17,629 nt of DNA from DAOUEG01 sp964595455 (GCA_964595455.1 CAZQQL010000067.1:1-17629); one strand, 5' to 3'; numbered from the stretch's first letter, positions 6,163 through 14,029 are shown. Notes: generated by a model from the letters alone, not told the origin. Translations and numbers: made by a program.

Positions 6163-8367
6163 GTGACTGACAAAATTTCCCTGACCATCGATGGAAAAAA
6201 CGTGCAAGTCGAGAAAGGCGTGACGGTACTGGAAGCCGCCCAGGCTGCGGGTATTTACATTCCCACCCTCTGCTACCATCCTGACCTGAAACCGTGGGGA
6301 GGGTGCCGCCTCTGCATCGTCCAGATAGAGAACATGCGCGGGTATCCCACCTCCTGCACGACCCCCGCTACGGAAAGCATGAAGGTCACGACCGATAACG
6401 AGCGGCTGAACGACCTCCGCCGGACCTACCTCGAATTGATACTGTCCGAACATCCTCATGGCTGCCTCATCTGCGAACGACGGGAACGCTGTGAACCGAA
6501 CGATGTCTGTCTCAAGGAAGTAGCCGTGACGGAACGCTGCGTTACCTGCCCGAGCAATCGCCACTGCGAACTGCAAGATGTCATCGACTATATAGGACTG
6601 AAAGAAGTCACCCTGCCGTACAGGTACAAGAACCTCCCCGTGAACACGGAACGGGAACCGCTCATCCGGCGGGACTATAATCTGTGTATCCTTTGCGGGC
6701 GCTGCGTCCAGATGTGCGAGGATGTCCGCGGTATCGGGGCTATTTCCTTCATCAATCGCGGTCATGACATGGTCGTCGGCACGGCGTTCGATGCACCGCT
6801 CCAGGACAGCAGTTGCCGTTTCTGCGGCGCCTGCGTCCAGGTCTGTCCTACCGGAGCGCTTATGGACACAGGTGCGGAGTATGAAGCTGGGCCGGAAGAT
6901 ATATCCCTGTTGGTCCCCTGCAAGTACGCCTGCCCGGCTGATATCAACGTCCCGCTCTACGTTTACCTGGCCGGCCAGGGTAAGTACCAGGAATCACTGG
7001 CCATCGTTCGTGAGAAGGTTCCCTTCCCCGGTACGCTGGGGAGGGTCTGCATCCATCCCTGTGAAGAAGCCTGTCGCCGTTCCGCGCTGAACGATCCCAT
7101 TTCCATCCGGTTCCTCAAACGGTTCGTCGCGGACCGGGACACCGGGGAGTGGAAGAAATACACCCGGCACCTGCCTCATACGGACAAGAAGGTCGCCATC
7201 GTCGGCGCCGGACCGGCCGGACTAACCGCCGGCTATTATCTCGCCAAGGCCGGCCACACGGTCACCGTGTTCGAGCAGTTCTCCAGGGCCGGCGGTATGA
7301 TGCGCGTCGGCATCCCGGACTACCGGCTTCCCCCGGATGTCCTCGATAGCGAGATTGCGGAAATAACCTCAGCCGGTGTCGAGATCAAGCTGAACACCAG
7401 GATCGATTCTGTCGACCAGCTTTTCCATGACGGGTTCGAGGCCGTTTTCCTGGCCCCGGGAGCCCATCGCGGTATGGCCCTCGGCGTTGAAGGCGATAAG
7501 CTGCCTGGCGTGTTCGACGGCGCTTCGTTCCTGCGGGACGCCAATCTCGGCAAGAAGGTTGAAGTTGGAAACAAGGTAGCGGTCATCGGCGGCGGCAACG
7601 TCGCCATCGACAGCGCCCGCGTGGCGCTCCGCCTTGGCGCCAAAGATGTGCACATTCTCTACCGCCGTACCCGGGAAGAGATGCCGGCCAGCGCGGAAGA
7701 AGTGGAAGCTGCCATCGAAGAAGGCATCAAGCTCGATTTTCTTACCACCCATCTCAAGGTGAGGCAGGAGAACGGAAAGCTTGTATTGACCTGCAATCTC
7801 AACGCTCTCGGTGAACCGGACGCCAGCGGCCGCCGCAGCCCTGTCCCCATCAAGGACAGCGAGTTCGATACTGCCTACGACGTCATCATCGGCGCCATCG
7901 GCCAGCGACCGGACATCCCGGAAGGCTTCGGCGTGCAGACCGGCCGCGGCAACACCATCAAGGCCGCCGAAGGTACGCTCCTCACAACCCGGAAAGCCGT
8001 TTGGGCCGGCGGCGATGCGGTGTCCGGGCCGGACTCGGTCATCCGCGCTATTGCCGCCGGGCGGAAAGCCGCTGCCTCCATCGATGCCTATCTTGGCGGC
8101 AGTGGGAACATCGAAGAGCAGCTGACGCCGGAACGGAACATCGGAAGCTGCGCCGGCATGACGCCGGAAGATTTCAAAGACGAGTCCCGCGTGAAGATGC
8201 CGTGTTTGCCCCCGGAGAAAGTCATCGGTAACTTCGTGGAAGTCGAAACAGGCTTCACGGAAGAAGGAGCCGTCTGCGAAGGCAAGCGCTGCTTCCAGTG
8301 TGGGTACCGGCTGCAGATATCGCCGGCCCCCCGTCCGCCTGTTTGCGAGAAACCGGCAGCCGAGTAA
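6163..8367 (+). CDS. NuoG-like iron-sulfur / GltD-like flavin fusion oxidoreductase
   Basis: The 734-residue cytoplasmic electron-transfer protein has several modules in order. A [2Fe-2S] ferredoxin uses Cys37, 48, 51 and 65. A NuoG-type His-Cys region is expanded: His97/99, Cys101, 104, 110, 116, 126, 129 and 135. A double [4Fe-4S] ferredoxin uses Cys175/178/181/185 and 218/221/224/228. A GltD-type cluster domain has Cys253, 257, 296, 300 and 304. FAD binding is at GAGPAG (348-353) and NAD(P)H binding at GGGNVAIDSAR (476-486). A C-terminal Cys trio lies at 705, 710 and 713. Such proteins usually move electrons between NAD(P)H and ferredoxin or a hydrogenase/formate dehydrogenase partner, but no partner gene is adjacent. 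GTG 6163 is the only start after an in-frame stop at 6112 and has no clear ribosome binding site. Confidence 0.92.
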   Translation: MTDKISLTIDGKNVQVEKGVTVLEAAQAAGIYIPTLCYHPDLKPWGGCRLCIVQIENMRGYPTSCTTPATESMKVTTDNERLNDLRRTYLELILSEHPHGCLICERRERCEPNDVCLKEVAVTERCVTCPSNRHCELQDVIDYIGLKEVTLPYRYKNLPVNTEREPLIRRDYNLCILCGRCVQMCEDVRGIGAISFINRGHDMVVGTAFDAPLQDSSCRFCGACVQVCPTGALMDTGAEYEAGPEDISLLVPCKYACPADINVPLYVYLAGQGKYQESLAIVREKVPFPGTLGRVCIHPCEEACRRSALNDPISIRFLKRFVADRDTGEWKKYTRHLPHTDKKVAIVGAGPAGLTAGYYLAKAGHTVTVFEQFSRAGGMMRVGIPDYRLPPDVLDSEIAEITSAGVEIKLNTRIDSVDQLFHDGFEAVFLAPGAHRGMALGVEGDKLPGVFDGASFLRDANLGKKVEVGNKVAVIGGGNVAIDSARVALRLGAKDVHILYRRTREEMPASAEEVEAAIEEGIKLDFLTTHLKVRQENGKLVLTCNLNALGEPDASGRRSPVPIKDSEFDTAYDVIIGAIGQRPDIPEGFGVQTGRGNTIKAAEGTLLTTRKAVWAGGDAVSGPDSVIRAIAAGRKAAASIDAYLGGSGNIEEQLTPERNIGSCAGMTPEDFKDESRVKMPCLPPEKVIGNFVEVETGFTEEGAVCEGKRCFQCGYRLQISPAPRPPVCEKPAAE

Positions 8368-8393
8368 ATCCTCCAACCGTACTGCGTTCACGT

Positions 8394-8423
8394 TTGCACG
8401 CGATATATCGTTTGTGGTAGTAT
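8394..8423 (+). promoter_or_regulatory. Probable extended -10 promoter of the MFS gene with nearby dyads
   Basis: TGGTAGTAT (8415-8423) is an extended -10 element; a weak -35, TTGCAC (8394-8399), sits 18 bases upstream. The perfect palindrome CGATATATCG (8401-8410) fills the spacer, and CCGGAT (8424-8429) with ATCCGG (8437-8442) straddles the predicted start. These are candidate operator sites. Confidence 0.45.
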
Positions 8424-8456
8424 CCGGATATTAGCAATCCGGAGCCTCGTTGACAT

Positions 8457-9869
8457 ATGACATCCGAACCGCCAGCCCACGCCAACAAGACCCTCGTTCT
8501 TATCATCTGCACGGTAACCGCTTTCATCATGCCGTTCATGGTAGCCTCCGTGAACGTAGCCTTGCCCACCATGGCCGTGGAACTCAACATGGAATCGGTG
8601 GTGATGACCTGGGTTGGAACGCTCTACTTCCTCTTCATCGCCATCGTCCAGGTACCGTTCGGTCGCCTTTCGGATATTCTCGGCAGGAAGAAGCTCTTCG
8701 TCATCGGTCTTTCCATATCCGCCGCGGCGTCGCTGATGGGGGGCCTGTCCGGAAACGTGCCGCTGCTGCTGGTCAGCCGGGCGCTGCAGGGCTTCGGGGC
8801 CGGGATGATATTCAATAACAGCATCGCCATACTCAGTTCCGTGTATGCCCACAAGGAGCGCGGCAAGGCCCTGGGCATCAGCATGGCTGGCACGTATCTT
8901 GGCCTGGCGATGGGCCCACTGCTCGGCGGCCTGCTGACGGAATACTTCGGGTGGCGGAGCATCTTCTTCACGGCCACGATCTTGAGCGTGCTGATGATCC
9001 TGCTGGTCATGAAATCGCTCAAAGCCGAGTGGCGGGAAGCCCGCGGCGAAAAGTTCGATGTCAAGGGCTCGTTGATCTACTGCGTGGCCATAGCCATGTT
9101 CATGTACGGTTTCTCGACGATCGCTTCATGGATCGGTCTTGTTCTGTTCGTTGCCGGGGCGGCCGGTCTCGTCCTCTTCGCCCGGTGGGAGACCCGGGTG
9201 GAACATCCGGTGTTCCAACTGGACCTGTTCCGCACCAACCGGGTCTTCCTCTTTTCCAATCTTGCCGTTATCGTGACCTACATGTCCACGTTCGCGGTCA
9301 ACTATCTTCTCAGCCTGTATCTCCAGTATATCCAGGGTATGAGCCCGGGGAACGCCGGGCTGGTGCTGATAGCCGCTTCATTGCTCATGACCGTTTTCAC
9401 GCCCCTTTCCGGCAGGATTTCAGACCGCATCGAGCCCCGCCTGGTGGCTGGTACGGGGATGCTGCTCAACTTCGCCGCGCTGGTCATGTTCATCTTTCTC
9501 GGGAACGATACGCCGGTCTGGTTCATCATTATCGCGCTGGCTCTTTATGGGACCGGCATCGGGCTGTTCTCTTCTCCTAACAGCAATGCCATCATGGGCG
9601 CGGTGGACAAGAAGTCCCTCGGCGTAGCTTCCGGGATCATGGGGACGATGCGTACCGCCGGCATGATGCTGAGCATGGGCGTCGCCATGGTGCTGTTTTC
9701 TGTGTATAACATCGGTGATGTTGAGATCATTCCGGTTTTCTATCCGGAGTTCCTTTCCAGCGTTCGTACCGGGTTCATCGTTTTCTCCATCCTTGCCTTC
9801 GGGGGCTTATTGTCCCAGCTGGTTGCCCGTTCCAGGACCGTCGAAGCTTGCGAAATTCCTGAAAAATAG
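8457..9869 (+). CDS. MFS transporter, DHA2 (EmrB/QacA-like) drug exporter family
   Basis: The 470-residue integral membrane protein is hydrophobic throughout, with about 14 predicted segments as expected for the DHA2 group of proton-driven exporters. Visible motifs are NVALPTM (33-39), MFS motif A GRLSDILGRKKLF (69-81), and motif C GTYLGLAMGPLLGG (about 145-158), which is typical of antiporters. The likely role is proton-coupled efflux of a hydrophobic or cationic compound; the substrate is unknown. There is no adjacent membrane-fusion protein, so it probably works alone in the inner membrane. Start is ATG 8457 with GGAG (8441-8444) twelve bases upstream, a weak site. The promoter region holds palindromes suggesting a repressor. 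Confidence 0.9.
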   Translation: MTSEPPAHANKTLVLIICTVTAFIMPFMVASVNVALPTMAVELNMESVVMTWVGTLYFLFIAIVQVPFGRLSDILGRKKLFVIGLSISAAASLMGGLSGNVPLLLVSRALQGFGAGMIFNNSIAILSSVYAHKERGKALGISMAGTYLGLAMGPLLGGLLTEYFGWRSIFFTATILSVLMILLVMKSLKAEWREARGEKFDVKGSLIYCVAIAMFMYGFSTIASWIGLVLFVAGAAGLVLFARWETRVEHPVFQLDLFRTNRVFLFSNLAVIVTYMSTFAVNYLLSLYLQYIQGMSPGNAGLVLIAASLLMTVFTPLSGRISDRIEPRLVAGTGMLLNFAALVMFIFLGNDTPVWFIIIALALYGTGIGLFSSPNSNAIMGAVDKKSLGVASGIMGTMRTAGMMLSMGVAMVLFSVYNIGDVEIIPVFYPEFLSSVRTGFIVFSILAFGGLLSQLVARSRTVEACEIPEK

Positions 9870-9880
9870 CGTTTTTTCAG
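9859..9880 (+). terminator. Weak AT-rich hairpin overlapping the MFS stop codon
   Basis: CTGAAAAA (9859-9866) and TTTTTCAG (9873-9880) are exact reverse complements around a six-base loop that includes the TAG stop. The stem is mostly A-T and no T-run follows, so termination is uncertain. Confidence 0.3.
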
Positions 9881-9910
9881 CATCCAGGGTCCAAATCAGC
9901 TGTGGCGAGC

Positions 9911-9941
9911 TTGAGTCCGGGGAGCGGTTCCATGCTAAAAT
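9911..9941 (+). promoter_or_regulatory. Probable extended -10 promoter of the antiporter gene
   Basis: TGCTAAAAT (9933-9941) is a good extended -10 element (TGn plus TAAAAT, five of six). TTGAGT (9911-9916) lies 19 bases before TAAAAT. Transcription would start near 9948, about 22 bases before ATG 9970. Confidence 0.5.
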
Positions 9942-9969
9942 AACATGAACGCTACCGGGCAAGGTGGGC

Positions 9970-11682
9970 ATGGAAAATCTGGGCATCGGTCTCGACCTGC
10001 TGATCGTGCTGGCGACCGCGATTGCAGGGGGAATGCTGGCACGCTGGCTCCGTCTGCCTGTTATTCTCGGTTACCTCGCCGGCGGCATTGCCGTCGGGCC
10101 TCACGGCCTCGCCTTCGTCCATGAAACCGAGACCATTTCCAGCCTGGCCGAAATCGGTGTCATCCTTTTGCTGTTCGCCATCGGCCTCGAGTTCTCCATC
10201 AAGGAACTGCTCAAGACCGGCCGTATCGCGGTCATCGGCGGGATATTTCAGATCAGCCTGACCGCCGCCGCCGGGTTCTGGCTGGGAAAGTTAATCGGCC
10301 TGGATACCACCGGGGCCATATTCTTCGGCTTCATCATCTCCCTCAGCAGCACGATGGTCGTTCTCCGTGTCCTCATGGAACGCGGCGAACTCGATACCGT
10401 CCACGGGCGTATTATGCTCGGGATACTGCTGGTGCAGGACCTGGCCGTGGTACCCATCATGGTCACGATGCAGGCCGTCAGCGGCGATGAGGGTTCGCTG
10501 ATGCTGAACCTGGGCGTTGCGCTCGCCAAGGCCGCCGGCTTCATCGTCCTCATGCTTGCCCTCGGCTACTGGGGCATGCCGTGGTTCCTCAACAGGGTAG
10601 CCGGTCAGCGTTCCCGGGAGCTGTTTCTGCTGACAGTCATCGTCATCGGTTTCGGGGCGGCTTTCGGGACGATACAGCTCGGCCTGTCCGCAGCGTTCGG
10701 GGCGTTCACCGCCGGGCTGCTCATCAGCCAATCCGGATATGCCCGCCAGGCATTTGCAGACATCATGCCGCTCAGGGAAACGTTCGGGGCGCTGTTCTTC
10801 GTCTCTCTCGGCATGCTGGCGGACGTGCAGTACGTTATTGCGAACATCGCGCAGGTTGGCATCCTGGTGGCGGCCATTCTCATCGCTAAATTCCTTATCG
10901 TTTCCATCATCGTCAGGGTCTTCCGTTACGGCCATAAGACGATACTCATGGTCGCGACCGGCCTGATCCAGATCGGGGAGTTCAGTTTCATCCTGGCCTT
11001 GATGGCGATGGAGAGCGGGATCATCCAGGAAGCACAGTACCAGTTGATTGTCGCCTCCGCCATCATCACCATGCTGTTGACGCCGTTTGCCATGAATTTC
11101 AACGCCTGGTTGTACAAAAAATTGAGCCAGCAGGCATGGTTCGCGCACCAGATGGCCGGGCAGGAAGAACTGACCGGGATGCATGACGGGCTGGAGTTGT
11201 CACGCCACGCTGTGATCTGTGGTTACGGGAGCTGCGGCGGCAGGGTGGCGGAAGCGCTGGAGAAGCAGAAATTCAGCTACCTTGTCATCGACCTTGACCC
11301 CACCGTCATCAATGAACTGCGGGCAAAAGGTATTCCCTGCATCTATGGGGACGCTTCCAATCCGGAGATCCTGTCCCACGCCAACCTGGACAAAGCCCGG
11401 ATACTGATCTGTTCCATACCGGACTACGTGGCGGAAGACCTGATCGTCCGCAATTCGCGCACCGTCAATCCCAAGCTGGATATCATCGCCCGGGTACACC
11501 GTGACCGGGACGTGGAACTGCTGAAGAGTGCCGGGGCCACGGAACTGGTGCTGCCGTATTTTGAAGGCAGCCTGGAGATGATCAGGCACACGCTGCATCG
11601 TTTCGGGATGAGTTCCACGGAAATCCAGTACGTCCTTAATACCATGCGACAGGCCAGGGTGGAACCGGAACCTAACAAATAA
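9970..11682 (+). CDS. CPA2-family monovalent cation:proton antiporter with RCK (TrkA-N) domain
   Basis: The 570-residue protein has about 12 membrane segments in residues 1-380, then a soluble NAD-binding RCK domain. The transport part shows CPA2/Kef features: GYLAGGIAVGP, AIGLEFS, SLSSTMVVL and the conserved LVQDLAVVP containing the Gln-Asp pair (about 156-157). The regulatory part has the Rossmann motif GYGSCGGRVAEAL (about 418-430), the acidic residue in VIDLDP and IYGDASNPEIL. It probably exchanges K+ or Na+ for H+ and is gated by nucleotide or a ligand. KefB/KefC and YbaL are the closest named relatives, but no KefF/KefG partner is present. ATG 9970 is chosen over GTG 9964 because AAGG (9961-9964) is better spaced; the choice is not firm. 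Confidence 0.92.
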   Translation: MENLGIGLDLLIVLATAIAGGMLARWLRLPVILGYLAGGIAVGPHGLAFVHETETISSLAEIGVILLLFAIGLEFSIKELLKTGRIAVIGGIFQISLTAAAGFWLGKLIGLDTTGAIFFGFIISLSSTMVVLRVLMERGELDTVHGRIMLGILLVQDLAVVPIMVTMQAVSGDEGSLMLNLGVALAKAAGFIVLMLALGYWGMPWFLNRVAGQRSRELFLLTVIVIGFGAAFGTIQLGLSAAFGAFTAGLLISQSGYARQAFADIMPLRETFGALFFVSLGMLADVQYVIANIAQVGILVAAILIAKFLIVSIIVRVFRYGHKTILMVATGLIQIGEFSFILALMAMESGIIQEAQYQLIVASAIITMLLTPFAMNFNAWLYKKLSQQAWFAHQMAGQEELTGMHDGLELSRHAVICGYGSCGGRVAEALEKQKFSYLVIDLDPTVINELRAKGIPCIYGDASNPEILSHANLDKARILICSIPDYVAEDLIVRNSRTVNPKLDIIARVHRDRDVELLKSAGATELVLPYFEGSLEMIRHTLHRFGMSSTEIQYVLNTMRQARVEPEPNK

Positions 11683-11686
11683 CCTC

Positions 11687-11717
11687 TTGACCATTACGCA
11701 ACGTCATGGTTTATGAT
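11687..11717 (+). promoter_or_regulatory. MerR-type promoter and operator of the TipA-like gene
   Basis: TTGACC (11687-11692) and TATGAT (11712-11717) are 19 bases apart, the over-long spacing typical of promoters activated by MerR-family proteins. A dyad centred at 11700 fills the spacer: ACCAT (11690-11694) with ATGGT (11706-11710), and inner ACG (11696-11698) with CGT (11702-11704), only one pair mismatched. The predicted transcription start, seven bases after the -10, is the A of ATG 11724, so the mRNA is probably leaderless. Confidence 0.7.
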
Positions 11718-11723
11718 GAAATC

Positions 11724-12473
11724 ATGACAGTCTACACGGTCAAACAACTCGCTCGTCACGCCGGCGTCAGCGTACGCACGCTCCATCACTACGATGCCAT
11801 CGGCCTGCTTAAACCGGCTCGGTGCCGCAACGGCTACCGGCAGTATGGGCAGGCAGAAGTCCTCCGGCTCCAGCAGATACTGTTTTTCCGCGAACTGGGA
11901 TTCAGCCTGGACGAGATCAGGGATATCCTGTCGCGTCCGGACTTCGACCCGCTGGAAGCACTTGAAGAGCACCGGGCGCTGCTGCAGAAGCGCTCGGAAC
12001 GGCTGCACACACTGCTGGAGACCGTGGACAGGACAATCGATACATTACGAGGGAATAGAGATATGGAAATCAGGGAATACTATGAAGGTTTCACCGATGA
12101 ACAGGCTGAAGCCTACCGCCGTGAAGCCCGCGAGCGGTACGGAGAAAAAGCCGTTGATGAAAGCGAACAGCGAGTCCTGAAGATGGGCAAGGAGAGATTC
12201 GCCGCGCTCGGAGCGGAAGGAGAGCGGATCTTTAGAGACATGGCAGACAACTTGGATAAAGACCCGGGGAGCGACGCGGTACAGGCCCTCGTGGGGGAAT
12301 GGCGCAACTGGCTGGAGCATTTCCACCATTATTCCGATGAAGCGGTCCTCGGCCTGGCACGGACCTACCGCGAGGACGAGCGCTTTGCGGCCTACTATGA
12401 GAAGATAAGGCCTGGGCTGGCCGATTTCATCACGAAGGCCGTCGAGTCGTACTATTCTTCGGAACGTGGATAG
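11724..12473 (+). CDS. MerR-family regulator with TipAS-like ligand-binding domain (TipA-like)
   Basis: The 249-residue protein starts with a MerR winged helix: YTVKQLARHAGVSVRTLHHYDAIGLLKP, then the NGYRQYGQ wing. A coiled dimerisation helix leads to a TipAS-like domain from about residue 114 (YYEGFTDEQAEAYRREARERYGE through ESYYSSERG). TipAS domains bind hydrophobic drugs such as thiopeptides and make the protein activate a 19-bp-spaced promoter, as seen here at its own promoter. The only cysteine is in the DNA-binding part, so covalent thiopeptide capture as in Streptomyces TipAL is not expected. ATG 11724 fits the family N-terminus better than ATG 11706 and coincides with the predicted transcript start. 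The upstream exporter-type genes could be targets; this is inference. Confidence 0.88.
   Translation: MTVYTVKQLARHAGVSVRTLHHYDAIGLLKPARCRNGYRQYGQAEVLRLQQILFFRELGFSLDEIRDILSRPDFDPLEALEEHRALLQKRSERLHTLLETVDRTIDTLRGNRDMEIREYYEGFTDEQAEAYRREARERYGEKAVDESEQRVLKMGKERFAALGAEGERIFRDMADNLDKDPGSDAVQALVGEWRNWLEHFHHYSDEAVLGLARTYREDERFAAYYEKIRPGLADFITKAVESYYSSERG
12049..12065 (+). promoter_or_regulatory. Internal ribosome binding site and in-frame ATG before the TipAS domain
   Basis: GAGGGA (12049-12054) lies eight bases before ATG 12063, which is in frame (Met114). It is a far better ribosome binding site than anything near the full-length start. Translation here would yield a 136-residue protein consisting of the ligand-binding domain alone. 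Confidence 0.55.
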
Positions 12474-12533
12474 CGGAAACAGCCGGCAACATCAGGCACT
12501 GCCGGATAAACAGACCCTTCAGGGACCAAAGGA

Positions 12534-12559
12534 AAACCGGGGCGGAAACGCCCCGGTTT
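12534..12559. terminator. Bidirectional intrinsic terminator between convergent genes
   Basis: AAACCGGGGCG (12534-12544) and CGCCCCGGTTT (12549-12559) form a perfect 11-pair stem closed by a GAAA tetraloop. It sits between the stop of the TipA-like gene (12473) and the stop of the second URO-D-like gene (12592). The A and T ends of the arms provide short U-runs in both directions, so it can serve both genes. Confidence 0.72.
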
Positions 12560-12591
12560 CACTTGTGGTATGTCCTGTAAACCGGATCTCA

Positions 12592-13839
12592 CTAGTATCT
12601 ACCGTATTCCCTGGTGAACTCGATCATGGCCTTGAGGTTTTCCGGGTTGACCTCATCGGTGGAGGAGCGGGGAGAAAGGATATAACCGCCGCCTTTCCCG
12701 CAGTAATCGATGAGTTTCCTGCAGTGGGCGATGACGTCTTCCTTCGTGCCTACCTGCAACAGAGACGACGGCACGTTGCCCTCGATGCAGATGTGGTCCC
12801 TGAGGACGTCCTTGGCGCGGAAGATGTCCGTGGAATCGAAGCGGGCCAGGATGGAGCCTTTCGGGAATTCGCCGAGGAACTCCAGGCGGGAAGTGAAGTT
12901 GCCCTCGAAGAAGATGCAGGGCGTGAGTCCTTTTTTGACCAGCCCCATGACGAGCTTGTAGAAGGTCGGCCAGTAAAAGCGCTTGAACTGGGCCATGGAC
13001 ATGAAGGAATCATCGCCACGGGTATTGGTCATGAAGATACGGTAGTAACCGTTTTCACTGGGAGGAGGGGCGGGACGGGCCAGTGTTTTCTGCAGGACGT
13101 AGTCACAGAGTTGTTCGATCTTCTCCGGCTGGCGGAAGATATCCAGCATCATGCCGGTCATGCCCCGCATGGAATTGGCGATGACATCGTAGGGCGGCAT
13201 GGCGGCTCCCTGGAAGTAATCCGGGTAGCCCATGTCCCACACCATCTTGTGGAACTTCTTTATTTTCGATTCGTATTTCTTGAACTCCTTGCCGGCGGCG
13301 CGCAGGGTGGTAAACGTCTTCCAGACTTTGGGGTTGCCAAGCGCGGAGGCCAAAGCTATCATGCCCATCGTCCCGCCGCCCAGCATGGACAGTGGGGGCA
13401 GTTCCGCCAGGCCTTCCAGTTCCGGGGAAGTACGCGGCGCGTGCACGCGGAACATGAAATCGGAAGGGTCCTCCATATAGGCCTCGTACTCATCGGCCTT
13501 CATCAGGTTATTAAGCTCGATGGACTGGTGTCCCTGGTGAGGCTCAACACCATGACCGGGCCAGCGCAGGTTCCGGGGATTGAGCAGTTCCATCGCCTTA
13601 CCGGGCTGGAACCCCTGGGTGAAGATCATGTCCGGCTGGAAGTCCGTCAGCGTTTTTTTATAGGCACCATACCAGGCATCGAAGTCATAATAGGCGGCGG
13701 AGCAGGGGATACCGCAGTACTTGGCCGGGAAATAACCGATGGCGCTCAAGACGGGTACCCGTTCCGTGGGTTTCAGGGCGATGGCATCCATCACCAGTTG
13801 TTCGCGTTCTTTACGGAGTTGTTTGCCGGATTTTATCAT
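12592..13839 (-). CDS. URO-D family protein, paralogue of the gene at 236-1555
   Basis: The 415-residue protein shares its plan with the first URO-D-like protein: ALKPTERVPVL near the N-terminus, SAAYYDFDAWY, a TIM-barrel body, then GEFPKGSILARFDSTDIFRAKD, GNVPSSLLQVG and CGKGGGYIL. The Cys/His-bearing SCGEPHRV of the paralogue is replaced by TNTRGDDSF, so the two are not equivalent and a metal site at that position is unlikely here. A methyltransferase or decarboxylase role is possible; substrate unknown. ATG 13839 fits the family start. The frame is open to 13986, but the extra 49 residues are unlike the family and cross the intergenic promoter region. No good ribosome binding site precedes the chosen start. 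Confidence 0.88.
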   Translation of the reverse strand: MIKSGKQLRKEREQLVMDAIALKPTERVPVLSAIGYFPAKYCGIPCSAAYYDFDAWYGAYKKTLTDFQPDMIFTQGFQPGKAMELLNPRNLRWPGHGVEPHQGHQSIELNNLMKADEYEAYMEDPSDFMFRVHAPRTSPELEGLAELPPLSMLGGGTMGMIALASALGNPKVWKTFTTLRAAGKEFKKYESKIKKFHKMVWDMGYPDYFQGAAMPPYDVIANSMRGMTGMMLDIFRQPEKIEQLCDYVLQKTLARPAPPPSENGYYRIFMTNTRGDDSFMSMAQFKRFYWPTFYKLVMGLVKKGLTPCIFFEGNFTSRLEFLGEFPKGSILARFDSTDIFRAKDVLRDHICIEGNVPSSLLQVGTKEDVIAHCRKLIDYCGKGGGYILSPRSSTDEVNPENLKAMIEFTREYGRY

Positions 13840-13898
13840 GTGTGTGCGGTACTCACTTTCTATCGGAAATAAAGATTGTCCCGTCAGGTGTTCATTCA

Positions 13899-13927
13899 AG
13901 CATATCATGTATTTGCAGGAGTGAAAA
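13899..13927 (-). promoter_or_regulatory. Possible promoter of the second URO-D-like gene
   Basis: On the minus strand TTTTCA (13927-13922) and TATGCT (13904-13899) are 17 bases apart, and a TG one base before the -10 gives an extended element. The match is moderate. It would give a leader of about 53 bases. Confidence 0.3.
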
Positions 13928-13969
13928 GAGGCTTCGTTAATCACGCTGGCAGGACCGGTGCAGACCATC

Positions 13970-13999
13970 TTGTAAGCGATATCCATTCCCGGCTATACT
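13970..13999 (+). promoter_or_regulatory. Probable promoter of the PLP decarboxylase gene
   Basis: TTGTAA (13970-13975) and TATACT (13994-13999, five of six) are 18 bases apart. The start would be near 14006, followed by AGAGG (14017-14021) eight bases before ATG 14030. Confidence 0.55.
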
Positions 14000-14029
14000 G
14001 GAATCATCAACCCGAAAGAGGTCGCCGCC

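Noticed and set aside
7369..8391. 340-codon minus-strand frame within the iron-sulfur flavoprotein
   Set aside because: Shadow of the GltD-like domain; no start signal and no recognisable motif.
10291..11184. 297-codon minus-strand frame opposite the antiporter
   Set aside because: Charged low-complexity translation typical of the reverse of membrane-protein codons.
12466..13872. Long plus-strand open frame (468 codons) opposite the second URO-D-like gene
   Set aside because: It is the antisense shadow of a gene with clear family motifs; its translation is rich in Gly, Val, His and Asp without recognisable domains.
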